From an uncultured Ruminococcus sp. (GTDB taxonomy: Bacteria; Bacillota; Clostridia; Oscillospirales; Ruminococcaceae): a stretch of 6,504 bases of DNA. The stretch is from NCBI GenBank assembly GCA_937907215.1, contig CALESG010000024.1, forward strand, positions 1-6,504. Reading direction: 5' to 3'. A model generated the notes under the pieces. The model was not told the origin of the DNA. It searched no databases and was given only the letters and a program-made list of their open reading frames with translations. Position 1 is the stretch's first letter. Every line of letters begins with the position of its first letter. The translations under genes and the position numbers were made by a program. Below, piece after piece: positions 5,723-6,504 of the stretch.

Positions 5723-5724
5723 CA

Positions 5725-5748
5725 TGTAAATTATTTTATTAGCTTGAT
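5725..5748 (-). repeat. 24-base direct repeat, copy 1 (upstream of primase)
   Basis: This is identical over 24 bases and in the same orientation as 194-217. It begins three bases after the helicase stop codon (5752-5754) and ends three bases before the primase ribosome binding site. Bases on either side differ between the copies, so the match is bounded at 24. A phage promoter, a start-associated binding site or a module-boundary sequence are the main possibilities. Confidence 0.85.
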
Positions 5749-5751
5749 AGT

Positions 5752-6504
5752 TTAATAAGGGGTGCTCGGTATGTGTTGTTTCGCTTGTTCATAGGAAATC
5801 AAGTTTCCATTAAACTGCAAATCTATGTATTCTCCGGATGCGTGCTGCATACCGTTACGATTAAGGATAACCCTCAGCTTCTTATTTCCACACTCAGCTC
5901 CATCGGCTTCTACTTCTTCTGCCGTCTTGTCCTGGATGATTGCAATCGTACTTGCATTACGTCCAATCTTAGCTGAATCTGCAACCTTACCCGTTGTTGT
6001 TGCTTGTGCGGCTCCTATTCCACAAATCCCCATATCTCCACAAATTTTGTTCTTAACCATATCTACAAATCTTCCCAGTTCCTGATATGAATCAAATGCG
6101 TCTCCATCACCAGACCCTTTGAAGTAATCAACAATCAGTACGTCAAGCCCCATTGTGTGTTGGACTCTCTTTACTGCTGTGAAAATTGTTTGCTGGTCAA
6201 ACATTGGGATATACAAATGAGTGAACTTTCTGGTCTTCAGCCATTTTCTCGCCTCGTCAATTCTCTGCGCTTCTTCTGCGCTGTAGCTTCCAGATGTAAG
6301 TCTCTTGTACTCTACTTTCGCAATATGAGCCAGAATTCTCGCTGTAAACATTCTTGTGTTAAGCTCACTATCCAGATACAATACTGCTAAGTCTTTCTTC
6401 ATCAGATCGACTGCACAATTAAGAAGCATCATTGATTTTCCTTGCTTCGCTTCTGCTGCAAAGATAAACAACTCACCAGGCTCAATCGTGGCGTATTCGT
6501 TTAA
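5752..6504 (-). CDS. DnaB-like replicative helicase, C-terminal RecA-fold part (5' end outside the window)
   Basis: The frame is open through the right edge, giving 250 visible residues. The first visible residues, LNEYATIEPGELFIFAA, match the strand before the P-loop in DnaB and related ATPases. Walker A is AEAKQGKS at visible residues 17-24. A glutamate in YLDSELN (about residue 47) fits the DnaB catalytic glutamate. Walker B is VLIVDY with D126. GAAQATT (about 164-170) fits the sensor/H3 strand, with Q167 in place. SAKIGRNAS and ILNRNG near the C-terminus recall the DnaB DNA-binding loop region and the final KxRNG-like strand. The protein would unwind the fork as a hexamer ahead of the primase and polymerase encoded next to it. 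Whether an N-terminal DnaB domain exists cannot be seen. A RepA/KaiC-like ATPase is the alternative. TTG 6471 is internal and not a start. Confidence 0.88.
   Translation of the reverse strand, partial: LNEYATIEPGELFIFAAEAKQGKSMMLLNCAVDLMKKDLAVLYLDSELNTRMFTARILAHIAKVEYKRLTSGSYSAEEAQRIDEARKWLKTRKFTHLYIPMFDQQTIFTAVKRVQHTMGLDVLIVDYFKGSGDGDAFDSYQELGRFVDMVKNKICGDMGICGIGAAQATTTGKVADSAKIGRNASTIAIIQDKTAEEVEADGAECGNKKLRVILNRNGMQHASGEYIDLQFNGNLISYEQAKQHIPSTPY

Noticed and set aside
6469..6471. TTG as the start of the helicase
   Set aside because: The frame stays open to the window edge and the residues before it (LNEYATIEPGE) match the conserved lead-in to Walker A, so the true start lies outside.

Overview
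The window reads as part of a bacteriophage (or prophage) DNA-replication module. Every gene I can support lies on the minus strand, so the order of transcription runs from position 6504 down to 1. The genes are tightly packed, with gaps of 5 to 76 bases, and most have strong AGGAGG-type ribosome binding sites. Base composition is moderately AT-rich. The protein styles (a DnaE polymerase without a PolC exonuclease, a short DnaG-like primase, a DnaB-like helicase, a small zinc-ribbon protein and a short phage-type ThyX) suggest a virus of a Firmicutes host, most likely in the Clostridia. That host assignment is inference; nothing here proves it.

In transcription order the layout is: the C-terminal part of a DnaB/RecA-fold replicative helicase (6504-5752, cut by the window edge); a short DnaG-family primase (5707-4724); an unrecognised protein of about 174 aa (4761-4237) that overlaps the primase end; a 1052-aa DNA polymerase III alpha subunit of DnaE type (4231-1073); an unrecognised 142-aa protein (1063-635); a newly recognised 39-aa hydrophobic microprotein (623-504); a 66-aa zinc-ribbon protein (427-227); and the first 60 codons of a flavin-dependent thymidylate synthase ThyX (182-1, cut by the window edge).

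Together these genes supply helicase, primer synthesis, DNA synthesis and dTMP. The polymerase keeps all nine PHP metal ligands, so it may proofread itself. The primase has lost three of four zinc ligands and lacks the usual DnaG helicase-binding tail. The unknown gene between primase and polymerase is a candidate accessory factor.

The most unusual non-coding signal is a perfect 24-base direct repeat (194-217 and 5725-5748). It sits directly in front of the ribosome binding sites of thyX and the primase, each time in a 44-base gap. The other intergenic structure is an AT-rich stretch (448-505) with two inverted repeats. I see no tRNA, rRNA, CRISPR, insertion sequence, convincing terminator or plus-strand gene, and no stretch over 300 bases without a gene.
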